Positions 36,153-44,484 of a DNA stretch of 64,000 nt are shown here, in pieces. Source of the DNA: Flavipsychrobacter sp. Lineage in GTDB: Bacteria > Bacteroidota > Bacteroidia > Chitinophagales > Chitinophagaceae. Both the position numbers and the translations under genes were made by a program. Location of the stretch: the NCBI GenBank assembly GCA_016786665.1, contig JAEUVZ010000029.1, positions 1 through 64,000 of the forward strand. Reading direction: 5' to 3'. Each line of letters begins with the position of its first letter. The first letter of the stretch is position 1. The notes below the pieces were generated by a model. The model had not been told where the DNA came from. It saw only the letters and a program-made list of their open reading frames with translations, and made no database searches.

Positions 36153-37058
36153 TTGCACGCCTCTACTCCGATAGTTTACGTCATAGCCGGGCCAACTGCG
36201 GTGGGGAAATCAGCCATTGCTATTAACCTGGCCAGGCGGCTGGCTACCGCTATTGTTTCGGCCGATAGCAGGCAATGCTATATGGGCATGGCCATAGGCA
36301 CGGCGCAGCCTGCTGAGGAAGAACGGCAGGGCGTTCCGCACTATTTTATCAATGAGTTCCCCGTTACCCGCCACATTACTGCTGCCGGCTACGAGGAGCT
36401 GGCACTATCTTACCTCAGCGATATATTCAGCACCCGCACCACGGCCGTGGTATGCGGGGGAACGGGGCTCTATATCAAAGCCCTCTGCCAGGGGCTGGAC
36501 GATATGCCGGAAATAGACGACAGCGTTGCACAGCAGGTAAACGCCGCATACCACGCCGAAGGCCTGGCCTGGCTGCAGCAAAGGGTAGCGGAAGAAGACC
36601 CGGAGTTCTATGCCATGGCTGAAACCGGCAATCCTGCCCGCCTGCTGCGGGCGCTCATTTTCAAGCGATCTACAGGTAAAGGCATACTAAGCTACCGCAG
36701 TGGCCAACCCAAAAAGAGAAACTTCCGGACCCTAAAGATTGGACTGGAGCTGCCGCGGGAACTACTCTACCAACGGATAAACGAACGGGTGGACAATATG
36801 ATGGCAGATGGCTTGCTCAATGAAGTAAGGGACTTGTATCCGCAGCGCCACCTGAAAAATCTGCAAACCGTGGGATACACCGAACTGTTTGAGTACCTGG
36901 AGGGCTCTTGTAGCCTGCAGGAAGCAGTAGCCCGCATAAAGCAACACACGCGAAACTATGCCAAGCGGCAAATGACATGGTTCAAAAAAGACAAGGAGTT
37001 TACCTGGCTGGATGCCAGAGATGAAGGAATAGCAGAGAAGATATTAGCCATAAAGTAA
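36153..37058 (+). CDS. miaA: tRNA dimethylallyltransferase
   Basis: MiaA transfers the dimethylallyl group from DMAPP to A37 of tRNAs that read codons beginning with U. P-loop IAGPTAVGKSAIAINLARRL, then IVSADSRQCYMGMAIGTAQP, and the substrate-binding VVCGGTGLYIKALCQGLDDM are all family motifs. The C-terminal TVGYTELFEYLEGSCSLQEA and TRNYAKRQMTWFKKD are standard. I place the start at TTG 36153, which gives a typical family N-terminus; the ATG at 36057 would add 32 residues and overlap the preceding gene by 65 bases. No strong SD is visible. Length is 302 aa. A strong terminator follows. Confidence 0.9.
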   Translation: MHASTPIVYVIAGPTAVGKSAIAINLARRLATAIVSADSRQCYMGMAIGTAQPAEEERQGVPHYFINEFPVTRHITAAGYEELALSYLSDIFSTRTTAVVCGGTGLYIKALCQGLDDMPEIDDSVAQQVNAAYHAEGLAWLQQRVAEEDPEFYAMAETGNPARLLRALIFKRSTGKGILSYRSGQPKKRNFRTLKIGLELPRELLYQRINERVDNMMADGLLNEVRDLYPQRHLKNLQTVGYTELFEYLEGSCSLQEAVARIKQHTRNYAKRQMTWFKKDKEFTWLDARDEGIAEKILAIK

Positions 37059-37088
37059 AGCGGCTGCCTTTGTAAGGGCAGCCGCTTT
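37057..37088 (+). terminator. Terminator of miaA
   Basis: A perfect 12-base stem AAAGCGGCTGCC / GGCAGCCGCTTT begins within the miaA stop region. It sits between miaA and the convergent Cys-rich gene and may serve both. Confidence 0.88.
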
Positions 37089-37107
37089 GCTTTATACGGT
37101 GTTAACA

Positions 37108-37380
37108 CTATTTAGCTTTAGACGCGGTAGTGCTGGAAGAAGATGAAGACGATGATGAAGATGATGTTGTTGTTTTAGACGAAGCGGTTGTTTCGTGCTT
37201 ATCAGTGCACGCAGTGGCCTTCGCATCACCATCCTTCTTGCAACAGGCTTTCGCGGAAGCTTCCTTCTTGCAGCAAGCTTTGTCACCTTTCTGATCTTTC
37301 TTGCAGCAGCTCTTTCCATCACCGGCAAATGCTCCACCAGCAATCATTACCGTCGCTAATAACAATGTGAGTTTTTTCAT
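37108..37380 (-). CDS. Small exported Cys-rich protein with CCKK repeats
   Basis: A 90-residue protein with a typical signal peptide (MKKLTLLLATVMIAGGAFAG). The mature region holds three CCKK motifs (CCKKDQKGDKA, CCKKEASAKA, CCKKDGDAKA), one more Cys, and a low-complexity Ser/Thr tail with 11 consecutive serines. It resembles small Bacteroidota Cys/Lys-rich exported proteins that I recall only as hypothetical. The vicinal cysteines suggest binding of a soft metal such as copper or zinc; this is inference. The gene is the last in the CPBP-cdsA-psd direction and has a TAATATTGC promoter-like element about 40 bases upstream. Confidence 0.72.
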   Translation of the reverse strand: MKKLTLLLATVMIAGGAFAGDGKSCCKKDQKGDKACCKKEASAKACCKKDGDAKATACTDKHETTASSKTTTSSSSSSSSSSSTTASKAK

Positions 37381-37420
37381 TTCTATTAAATTAAGATAAT
37401 TTCAAAATCGATAAGCAATA

Positions 37421-38077
37421 TTACGACAAATGCGCCAATACGGTCACACCGCCTTTTACTACATCTCCTATTTTAACATCTACTTTGGTTCCTGCCGGCA
37501 GGTACACGTCCACCCTTGAGCCAAACTGTATAAAGCCAAACTCATCATTTTGTTTCACCTGCTGCCCTTCTTTTACATAATATTTTATGCGGCGGGCAAG
37601 CGCACCGGCTATCTGGCGCATCAGTAGTTCTACGCGGTCGTTTCCTATTACCAGCGTAGTACGTTCATTTTCCGTAGACGATTTAGGATGCCACGCCACC
37701 AGGTACTTGCCCGGGTGGTACTTCATATACTTTACCACACCGCTTATCGGGTTGCGGTTTACGTGTACATTCAGCGGCGACATAAAGATGGATACCTGCA
37801 GGCGCTTATCTTTAAAGTACTCTGTTTCAGTGGTTTCCTCTATCACCACTACTTTGCCGTCTGCCGGGGCTACTATCAGGTACTCCCCCTCCGCATGTTG
37901 GCGGTTAGGCAGTCGGAAAAACCACAATACCCAAAACCACAGCAAAAAGAACACAACGTTCAGCGCAACATTGATAACAGGCCAGTCTACCAGGAACCGA
38001 ACCAGCACAAAACCCAGTAAAGCCCAGATAGCCGACGCTATCAACACGTATTTATAACCCTCGCGGTGTAGTTTCAT
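37421..38077 (-). CDS. psd: Phosphatidylserine decarboxylase
   Basis: The pyruvoyl-dependent enzyme that makes phosphatidylethanolamine from phosphatidylserine at the inner membrane. It is the short (archaeal-type) form of 218 aa. Two N-terminal hydrophobic segments are followed by MSPLNVHVNRNPISG, IAGALARRIKYYVKEG and the self-cleavage site in IQFGSRVDVYLP, where the chain splits between Gly and Ser to form the pyruvoyl cofactor. I use ATG 38077 (MKLHREGYKYV), since the promoter element four bases upstream excludes 38095. The partner pssA is not in the window. Confidence 0.93.
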   Translation of the reverse strand: MKLHREGYKYVLIASAIWALLGFVLVRFLVDWPVINVALNVVFFLLWFWVLWFFRLPNRQHAEGEYLIVAPADGKVVVIEETTETEYFKDKRLQVSIFMSPLNVHVNRNPISGVVKYMKYHPGKYLVAWHPKSSTENERTTLVIGNDRVELLMRQIAGALARRIKYYVKEGQQVKQNDEFGFIQFGSRVDVYLPAGTKVDVKIGDVVKGGVTVLAHLS

Positions 38078-38081
38078 GGGG

Positions 38082-38090
38082 GCAAAAGTA
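38082..38090 (-). promoter_or_regulatory. -7 element TACTTTTGC of psd
   Basis: Perfect TAnnTTTGC, four bases before the psd ATG, so the mRNA should be leaderless. It also gives psd its own transcription start separate from cdsA. Confidence 0.7.
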
Positions 38091-38186
38091 ACCACGATTC
38101 TGTTGATTTTGATGATTTGCCCCTATAATTGGTAAATAATGTTATGCCGCGGCTCTGGCAATGGCCAATCAACTTTTAATATGGGC

Positions 38187-39008
38187 TTAAAACATAAACA
38201 GGTATGCATACACAAAGGCAAACGGGGTGGCTACCAGCAGCGAGTCGAACCGGTCTAGTGCGCCGCCATGGCCAGGCATCATAGTACCACTGTCTTTTAC
38301 TCCCGCCAGCCGCTTCAGCTTGCTTTCCAGCAGGTCGCCGGCGGTACCGGCCACGGAAGCACATAGGGCCAGCATTATCCAGTCCACCATCCGGTATTCG
38401 CCGGTATAGTACCCAAATGCAGCTGCGCCCGCTATGGTCAGCAGGGCCCCTCCGGCGGTGCCTTCCCAGGTCTTTTTAGGCGATATGGGAGAGAAGGGCG
38501 TTTTACCAATAAACGAACCCACCAGGTACGCCATCGTATCATTCGTCCACAGCATCAGTATCAGGGCCAGCGGCAGTATATATCCTTCCCGCCGGTACAT
38601 GATTACCAGCATCACCATAGGCAGGAATATGTAAAACAGCCCTGCCAGCGCCTGCAACGCCGCCGCCAGCGCTGTGCGCTTGTCCAGCACCGCCAGCAGC
38701 AATATCAGTATGGGGAAGAACAACAGGAAGAAGAACGGCGCGGGCGTCAGGCCTTTAAAGAAAGAAGACAGCAACCACACCCAAACAAAACAGATGACTT
38801 GTACGGTATTCTCCATCCAGTCGGGCCAGTAGGTATCGGGCTGTATTTTTCGTACCAGCGAAAAGTATTCCCGGAAACAAAGTAGCTGGATAACGCTCAC
38901 CAGTGCCACAAACCCGGTATCATTCCAAAGCAATCCCGTCATCATTATGATGCAGAAAATGATCGCGCTCCCAAGGCGGGTAAAGAAAGTAGGCCAATTC
39001 AGTGGCAT
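38187..39008 (-). CDS. cdsA: Phosphatidate cytidylyltransferase
   Basis: CDP-diacylglycerol synthase, which activates phosphatidic acid with CTP at the inner membrane, the branch point for phospholipids. Seven to eight hydrophobic segments across 273 aa. The C-terminal family signature SKLKRLAGVKDSGTMMPGHG, followed by GALDRFDS, is fully present, and PKKTWEGTAGGAL is the usual upstream block. It starts 22 bases after the CPBP protease gene on the same strand and precedes psd, so the three genes form a phospholipid group. Predicted by family to need Mg2+. Confidence 0.94.
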   Translation of the reverse strand: MPLNWPTFFTRLGSAIIFCIIMMTGLLWNDTGFVALVSVIQLLCFREYFSLVRKIQPDTYWPDWMENTVQVICFVWVWLLSSFFKGLTPAPFFFLLFFPILILLLAVLDKRTALAAALQALAGLFYIFLPMVMLVIMYRREGYILPLALILMLWTNDTMAYLVGSFIGKTPFSPISPKKTWEGTAGGALLTIAGAAAFGYYTGEYRMVDWIMLALCASVAGTAGDLLESKLKRLAGVKDSGTMMPGHGGALDRFDSLLVATPFAFVYAYLFMF

Positions 39009-39030
39009 CAGTGAGATTTAGATAGCTAAG

Positions 39031-39978
39031 TTAAACCGCTTTTTCAGAAAGTTCCTGTTCTGTGTAATCATCCGCCCACGACAGGGGCATCGGGGTACGG
39101 TTCCGTATAAGCAGGTACAACGACACCGCGAACACAAGAGCACCCGCTACGGTAACGTACGGCGGCAGTTGGTCGTTGGCTATCATCCCTTTTACAGAGG
39201 CGCTCCCGCTACTGCCTATATAGAGCAGGATTACCTGCAGCCCGTTATTCAGAAAGTGGCCCAATATAGAGAGATATAAAGAACCCGTAAGGTAATAGAT
39301 GGTACCCAATAACGCTCCCGCCAGGAAGATTGCTGGAAGGCCATATATATTGTTGTGTACCAGCGCGAACATTACCGAGCTTAGTAGTATCGGGAATACA
39401 ACACTCCGGCTGCGCCGGGCCGCGAAACGCATAAACACTCCCCGGAACAGGAGTTCTTCGCCTATGGCGGGAAGTACCGCCATTATCAGCAGCACTTTGG
39501 CAAAAGAACCAACACCCGACATCCGCAGCATTGTCTCCAGCGATGCCTCATACGCCTTTTGCTGCGCCGCCACTTCCGGCCCAAAGTCAATCAGCTTCAT
39601 CCAGTTCCCTATCTGTAGAATAATGGGTATTGCCCCTACCATCAGGAAAAGCACCAGCACCCATTGCACCGGCTTTCCGGGTTTCCGCAAGCCCAGGTAC
39701 CCGGCTGGCCGGGGATGGGTAAAGTACGCGAACAGCAACGACGAAAGAAGGAACACGCTGATGGAAAAAAGTACCTGCAAAACGAACGCGGCATTAATAA
39801 CCTTCACCGGGGCACTGGCATCTATCTTCACCAGTTCGCTCAGGTCCACATCCATGATGCGCGGCACCAGACCATAGCCCAGCCCGAACACAAAAAAGAA
39901 GAACAAGATGGAAATCAGTAGTATCAACTGTATCAATTGCATCCACCAGGGATAACTTCGCCAATATCTATTGAACAT
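39031..39978 (-). CDS. CPBP-family intramembrane metalloprotease
   Basis: A membrane protein of the CPBP (CAAX protease and bacteriocin-processing) family with about eight helices in 315 aa. The conserved motifs are EELLFRGVFMRF (Glu pair), FALVHNN (His) and LGHFLNNGLQ (His and Asn), as expected for the intramembrane glutamic/metallo-protease site. Physiological substrates are unknown for most bacterial members. It starts at ATG 39978, about 20 bases after a TACCTTTGC element, and is followed after 22 bases by cdsA, so it could be the first gene of that transcript. Confidence 0.88.
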   Translation of the reverse strand: MFNRYWRSYPWWMQLIQLILLISILFFFFVFGLGYGLVPRIMDVDLSELVKIDASAPVKVINAAFVLQVLFSISVFLLSSLLFAYFTHPRPAGYLGLRKPGKPVQWVLVLFLMVGAIPIILQIGNWMKLIDFGPEVAAQQKAYEASLETMLRMSGVGSFAKVLLIMAVLPAIGEELLFRGVFMRFAARRSRSVVFPILLSSVMFALVHNNIYGLPAIFLAGALLGTIYYLTGSLYLSILGHFLNNGLQVILLYIGSSGSASVKGMIANDQLPPYVTVAGALVFAVSLYLLIRNRTPMPLSWADDYTEQELSEKAV

Positions 39979-39996
39979 TCGCTTTATAATTACCGG

Positions 39997-40005
39997 GCAA
40001 AGGTA
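39997..40005 (-). promoter_or_regulatory. -7 element TACCTTTGC of the CPBP-cdsA transcript
   Basis: Perfect TAnnTTTGC about 19 bases before the ATG at 39978, in the divergent gap next to the thioredoxin gene. Confidence 0.65.
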
Positions 40006-40103
40006 GGATACTTATAACCAAGCGTTAAATCCAATTTACGGTTAGGCTAAAAATCAAATGATGACTATATTGTTTTCTAAAATCCTATTCTGAAACTTTT
40101 CCT

Positions 40104-40931
40104 ATGAAACTTTTCTTAAAGACACTTATTGTAGTGTCTATTTTATCAGTCTCAACCGGTTTTGTCCGTAACTGGAGTCTGTCTATCGACCTATTTGTAA
40201 GTTTTGGAGCCTTTTTCCTTGCCACATGGTATTTCACAAACAAAGTCAAATCCATAAATACGCTTCTGCTTCTTTTAGTAAATATCTTGCTGATAAACGT
40301 AGTCGTCACATACCTATTAGACGGTAAACTACCGCTGCTTGGCCTACCTAATATCTTGTGTATGATAGCGGGAACTTTGACCGGTTATTTCTTTTATACA
40401 GCAGCAAAAAAAGTCCATAAAATCATCACGCTTCTGCTGGGAGCTATTACCTGTATCTCCTTATATGCGACGCATGAAAAATGGGTTCACTATTTAAATT
40501 TCGGGAATATTTCAGGCAGCGTCGCTGAACCTGGCATTTCAGATGTTAGGTTTTATAACAAGCAGGGCGAGACGATTAATGCAACCGACTATACCAGCAA
40601 AATAGCCATTCTCGATTTTTGGAACAGGGGATGCCTGGTGTGCTATCAAAAGTTTCCTAAACTACAGCAACTGTACAATAAATATAAATCCGACCCGCGA
40701 ATCGTAATTCAGGCAGTTAATATTCCTTTAGAAGGGGACAATGCAGGAATAGCTTTCGATATCGTTGAACAAAAAGGTTATACATTCCCTGTAATAATCG
40801 GCGCTAATAATGCTGACTCTATTTTTCAGATTAATGTCTACCCAACAGTTATTCTGATAAATAATGGCAAAATAATTTACCGGGGAGGGATTGAACCGGC
40901 AATGGCAGTTGTAGAAGATTTACTTCGTTAG
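40104..40931 (+). CDS. Membrane protein with C-terminal TlpA-like thioredoxin domain
   Basis: A 275-residue fusion of an N-terminal membrane region (about residues 1-130, four or five hydrophobic segments such as IDLFVSFGAFFLATWYF and TLLLLLVNILLINVVVTYLL) and a C-terminal redoxin domain. The thioredoxin active site reads CLVC (in NRGCLVCYQKFP), and the cis-proline region is NVYPTVIL. The family would reduce or shuffle disulfides at the outer face of the membrane. Base composition is striking: three 60-base lines I counted give 35-42 percent GC, against about 60 percent in the adjacent dxs gene, suggesting horizontal acquisition. No operon partner. Confidence 0.8.
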   Translation: MKLFLKTLIVVSILSVSTGFVRNWSLSIDLFVSFGAFFLATWYFTNKVKSINTLLLLLVNILLINVVVTYLLDGKLPLLGLPNILCMIAGTLTGYFFYTAAKKVHKIITLLLGAITCISLYATHEKWVHYLNFGNISGSVAEPGISDVRFYNKQGETINATDYTSKIAILDFWNRGCLVCYQKFPKLQQLYNKYKSDPRIVIQAVNIPLEGDNAGIAFDIVEQKGYTFPVIIGANNADSIFQINVYPTVILINNGKIIYRGGIEPAMAVVEDLLR

Positions 40932-41090
40932 GCTATCTTTTATACCCCAGCCCAACCATTAGCATTTTCACCTTTATTAACCTGTACCCTATACCAATAC
41001 CTGCAACTTTTCCGTTCTCGTATCTGTTAATGTGTTATAAAAAGGAACATAATATCCCTTGAAGCATCGTAATCTTTCGCTAATTTTGCC

Positions 41091-41099
41091 CATTAAACA
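41091..41099 (+). promoter_or_regulatory. -7 element TAATTTTGC of dxs
   Basis: Perfect TAnnTTTGC that lies inside the longer ORF beginning at 41059, so the true dxs start must be downstream at 41116. Confidence 0.65.
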
Positions 41100-41115
41100 T
41101 TCCCCAGGGAACACA

Positions 41116-43032
41116 ATGGAAATACCCGCAGGGCCACTACTCAGCCAGATAAACTATCCCGCCGACCTTAAAAAGCTGGATAAAACACAATTGCAGCAGG
41201 TATGTAATGAATTAAGGCAATTCATTATAGACTGCGTAAGCGTGCATGGCGGCCACTTTGGCGCCAGCCTGGGCGTTGTGGAGCTTACCGTAGCGCTCCA
41301 TTATGTGTTCAACACCCCCGACGACCAACTGGTATGGGACGTAGGCCACCAGGCTTATGGCCATAAAATACTTACTGGCCGCCGTCAGCAGTTTCATACC
41401 AACAGGAAGTATGGCGGGCTCAGCGGCTTCCCTAAGCGCACCGAGAGCGAATACGATGCATTCGGCGTAGGCCACTCCTCCACCTCCATTTCGGCGGCGC
41501 TGGGTATGGCCATTGCCTCTAAGCTCAATGGCGGCCTCCACCGGCAGCACGTAGCCATTATAGGCGATGGCGCAATGACCGCCGGACTGCCCTTTGAAGC
41601 GCTCAACCACGCAGGCGTCAGCAATGCCAACGTGCTGATTATCCTCAACGACAACAACATGTCCATAGACCCCAATGTGGGCGCCCTTAAGGAATACCTT
41701 ACCGACATTACCACTTCGCATACCTGGAACAAGCTGCGCGATGATGTGTGGCACTTGCTGGGCAAGCTGCCCGGTAAGGAATTCCAGAAAATTGGCTCCA
41801 AGCTGGAAGCGGGCCTCAAAGGGATGATTTCCAAATCCAGCAATCTGTTTGAGGCTCTTGGCCTTAGGTATTTTGGCCCTACTGATGGCCACAATGTGCT
41901 GAAACTTGCAGAAATCCTCTCCGACCTTCGCGATATACCCGGCCCTAAGCTGCTGCACATCAAAACAGTGAAAGGGAAAGGCTACGACCTGGCCGAAAAA
42001 GACCAGACGCTGTGGCACGCACCCGGCACTTTCGATAAGATAACCGGAAAGATCAACAAAAAAGTAGTAACTGTACCCGAACCACCCAAATACCAGGACG
42101 TGTTCGGCCATACTATTATAGAACTGGCGGAAAAAAACCCGAAGATAATGGGCATCACCCCCGCCATGCCTTCCGGCTGCTCCCTCAAGTACATGATGGA
42201 AGCCATGCCCGACCGCGCACTGGATGTAGGCATTGCCGAGCAGCATGCCGTAACACTCAGCGCCGGCCTGGCCACGCAGGGCATGAGGGTTTTTTGCAAC
42301 ATCTATAGCTCCTTCATGCAGCGGGCATACGATATGGTGGTGCACGATGTAGCCATACAAAAGCTCCCGGTGGTTTTTTGCCTAGACAGGGCGGGCCTGG
42401 TAGGCGACGATGGCCCTACACACCACGGCGCGTACGATATTCCCTTCATGCGGTGCATACCCAACATGATAGTGAGCGCCCCAATGAACGAAGCCGAACT
42501 CCGCAACCTCATGTACACCGCGCAGCTGGAGCAGACGAAGTATCCCTTCGTTATCCGCTACCCACGCGGCCAGGGCGTAATGCCCGAGTGGCGCACCCCC
42601 TTCCAGGAAATAGAAATCGGTACGGGACGCATGATTAAGGACGGCAGCGATGTAGCCATCCTTACCATTGGCCACCCGGGAAACTTCGCGGTAGAAGCCT
42701 GCAGGCAACTGGCCGCGGAAGGACTGGACGTGGCACACTACGATATGCGTTTCGCCAAACCGCTCGATGAAAAGCTGCTGCACAGCATAGCGGGCAGGTT
42801 CCATAAGATTATTACCGTAGAAGACGGCACTATTGTGGGCGGATTCGGTAGCGCCGTTCTGGAGTTCTTATCAGAACACCACTACACACCCGAGGTACGC
42901 ATGCTCGGCATCCCCGACCGCATAGTAGAGCACGGTAAACCGGAAGAGTTACACCGCGAATGTGGATACGATGCACAGGCTATTGCCACCGCAGTTCAGG
43001 CTCTTGTAGCCGCCGCGCCTTCACTCGCATAG
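41116..43032 (+). CDS. dxs: 1-deoxy-D-xylulose-5-phosphate synthase
   Basis: The thiamine-diphosphate enzyme that condenses pyruvate and glyceraldehyde 3-phosphate in the first step of the MEP isoprenoid pathway. The TPP motif is IGDGAMTAGLPFEALNHAG followed by ILNDNNMSI, the His is in HTVKGKGYD-like LLHIKTVKGKGYDLAE, and the transketolase C-half carries the substrate motif FCLDRAGLVGDDGPTHHGAY. At 638 aa the length is normal. The start at ATG 41116 is fixed by the promoter element at 41091. MiaA, which uses the DMAPP product of this pathway, lies about 4 kb upstream. Confidence 0.97.
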   Translation: MEIPAGPLLSQINYPADLKKLDKTQLQQVCNELRQFIIDCVSVHGGHFGASLGVVELTVALHYVFNTPDDQLVWDVGHQAYGHKILTGRRQQFHTNRKYGGLSGFPKRTESEYDAFGVGHSSTSISAALGMAIASKLNGGLHRQHVAIIGDGAMTAGLPFEALNHAGVSNANVLIILNDNNMSIDPNVGALKEYLTDITTSHTWNKLRDDVWHLLGKLPGKEFQKIGSKLEAGLKGMISKSSNLFEALGLRYFGPTDGHNVLKLAEILSDLRDIPGPKLLHIKTVKGKGYDLAEKDQTLWHAPGTFDKITGKINKKVVTVPEPPKYQDVFGHTIIELAEKNPKIMGITPAMPSGCSLKYMMEAMPDRALDVGIAEQHAVTLSAGLATQGMRVFCNIYSSFMQRAYDMVVHDVAIQKLPVVFCLDRAGLVGDDGPTHHGAYDIPFMRCIPNMIVSAPMNEAELRNLMYTAQLEQTKYPFVIRYPRGQGVMPEWRTPFQEIEIGTGRMIKDGSDVAILTIGHPGNFAVEACRQLAAEGLDVAHYDMRFAKPLDEKLLHSIAGRFHKIITVEDGTIVGGFGSAVLEFLSEHHYTPEVRMLGIPDRIVEHGKPEELHRECGYDAQAIATAVQALVAAAPSLA

Positions 43033-43136
43033 CGCAACCCCATCAACAACTGAATAAATTACATAAAACAATATTCGTTTGTGCTATGGTTTTTATGCTA
43101 ATATTTATTAATATTGGTAAAACAACCAGTATAGAT

Positions 43137-44264
43137 ATGAAAAAAGTATACGCTCTTTCGCTGGCGTTGGCTTCCTTTGGAACCGCACTAGCGCAGAATA
43201 ATGTTTCTACAGGCACTACGAAATATGTATTGCTGGAAGAAGGTACCGGCACATGGTGCCAATATTGCCCTGATGGACAGGTAGTTATGATGCAGATATT
43301 GGCCAACTCCGCCAACCAGAACCGCGTAGTGGCGGTAGCACTGCACGATGGAGACGCTATGGCAGTTCCAGCTATCAATACTATGATAGACACATACCTC
43401 CCTAACTGGCCAAATGGCGGCGTAGACAGGGTGCTGAATACAACCTCCAATAAGGTCTTCATGAGCCGTGGTTCATGGCAGCAATACGTAACACAACAGT
43501 TAGCGGTAGCTCCAGGCTTTCAGGTAGATATACTCCACGATTACAACAATACCACCCGTGCATTAACTGTTACCGTTCGGGCAAAAGCGCTTACTGCTCA
43601 AACTGGTGATTACAATATCAACTGCTATATAGTAGAGGACAGCGTAACCGGTACCGGCTCAGGCTACAACCAAATTAATGCATATAACAATACAGCGGGG
43701 CATCCTTTCTACCAGGCAGGTAACCCAATCGTAGGGTTTGTACACCGCCACGTGGCGCGCGCTACACTAGGCGGGTCGTGGGGCACTACTGGCGTTATAG
43801 CCACCAATCCTCCTGCAAATGGAACATATGCCAAAACATACAGCTACACACTGCCAGGTACTACAAACTATTCCCGCTTTAAGATTGTAGCATTTGTTAC
43901 TAAACACGACGCTACTACCCCCAACAATCGCATTGTGAAGAATTCCATGGAAGCTCACGTAACACCTGGCTCAGGCAACACCCTGGCAGTTTCAGAAGTA
44001 GTCAACAATATTTCTGAAGTTACCATATTCCCCAATCCTGCTTCCGAAGAAGTATTTGTAAATGGCATCATCACCGAAACCAGTGATGTGAATATCTCCA
44101 TTACTAATTCAGTAGGACAGATAGTTGCTGCAAAAAATATTTCAAAGGTTTCCGGCGAACTGAACACTTCTATGCAACTTGAGGAACTCTCTGGAGGGCT
44201 CTATTTCATTACAATCACCACCAATAACAGTAAAAAGACAGAACGCCTCGTTATCAACAGGTAA
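43137..44264 (+). CDS. Omp28-related secreted protein with T9SS sorting domain
   Basis: A 375-aa exported protein. After a signal peptide (MKKVYALSLALASFGTALAQ), an Omp28-like domain follows, with a thioredoxin-like CxxC site in TGTWCQYCPDGQVVM and the VVAVALHDGDAMAVPAINTM block of that family. The last about 80 residues match a type IX secretion (Por) C-terminal sorting domain, beginning EVTIFPNPASEEVFVNG and ending in KKTERLVINR. It should cross the outer membrane through the T9SS and stay on the cell surface. The start is the ATG before the signal peptide at 43137, which excludes the 59 upstream residues of the longer ORF. Confidence 0.84.
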   Translation: MKKVYALSLALASFGTALAQNNVSTGTTKYVLLEEGTGTWCQYCPDGQVVMMQILANSANQNRVVAVALHDGDAMAVPAINTMIDTYLPNWPNGGVDRVLNTTSNKVFMSRGSWQQYVTQQLAVAPGFQVDILHDYNNTTRALTVTVRAKALTAQTGDYNINCYIVEDSVTGTGSGYNQINAYNNTAGHPFYQAGNPIVGFVHRHVARATLGGSWGTTGVIATNPPANGTYAKTYSYTLPGTTNYSRFKIVAFVTKHDATTPNNRIVKNSMEAHVTPGSGNTLAVSEVVNNISEVTIFPNPASEEVFVNGIITETSDVNISITNSVGQIVAAKNISKVSGELNTSMQLEELSGGLYFITITTNNSKKTERLVINR

Positions 44265-44285
44265 TCCGTACAATACCATTTCCGG

Positions 44286-44317
44286 AAACGCTGCAGCTAC
44301 ACGGCTGCGGCGTTTTT
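44286..44317 (+). terminator. Terminator of the Omp28/T9SS gene
   Basis: Stem AAACGC(t)GCAG / CTGC(g)GCGTTT with one symmetric mismatch and an 8-base loop, followed by a T-rich tract, 22 bases past the stop. Confidence 0.8.
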
Positions 44318-44344
44318 GTTTTATGGTTACTAACAACATTTCCC

Positions 44345-44353
44345 TATATTTGC
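44345..44353 (+). promoter_or_regulatory. -7 element TATATTTGC of the DUF4290-murA transcript
   Basis: Perfect TAnnTTTGC, giving a leader of about 130 bases before the ATG at 44485. It is the longest leader in the window apart from nrdJ. Confidence 0.55.
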
Positions 44354-44484
44354 TTTAGCGTAACCCCCTGCAACACTCCGCCACACCTCCACGGCAGATA
44401 CGTGCACTCTTTCAATCTTTTTACGCTTGCAATGCTAACGGTGCTTTCCTTTAGCCAATTCATTCAACTTTTTTAAAAACGAAC

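Noticed and set aside
41212-42360. A 382-aa ORF on the minus strand inside dxs
   Set aside because: It is antisense to a complete, well-conserved dxs. It has no recognisable domain and follows the codon pattern of the true gene.
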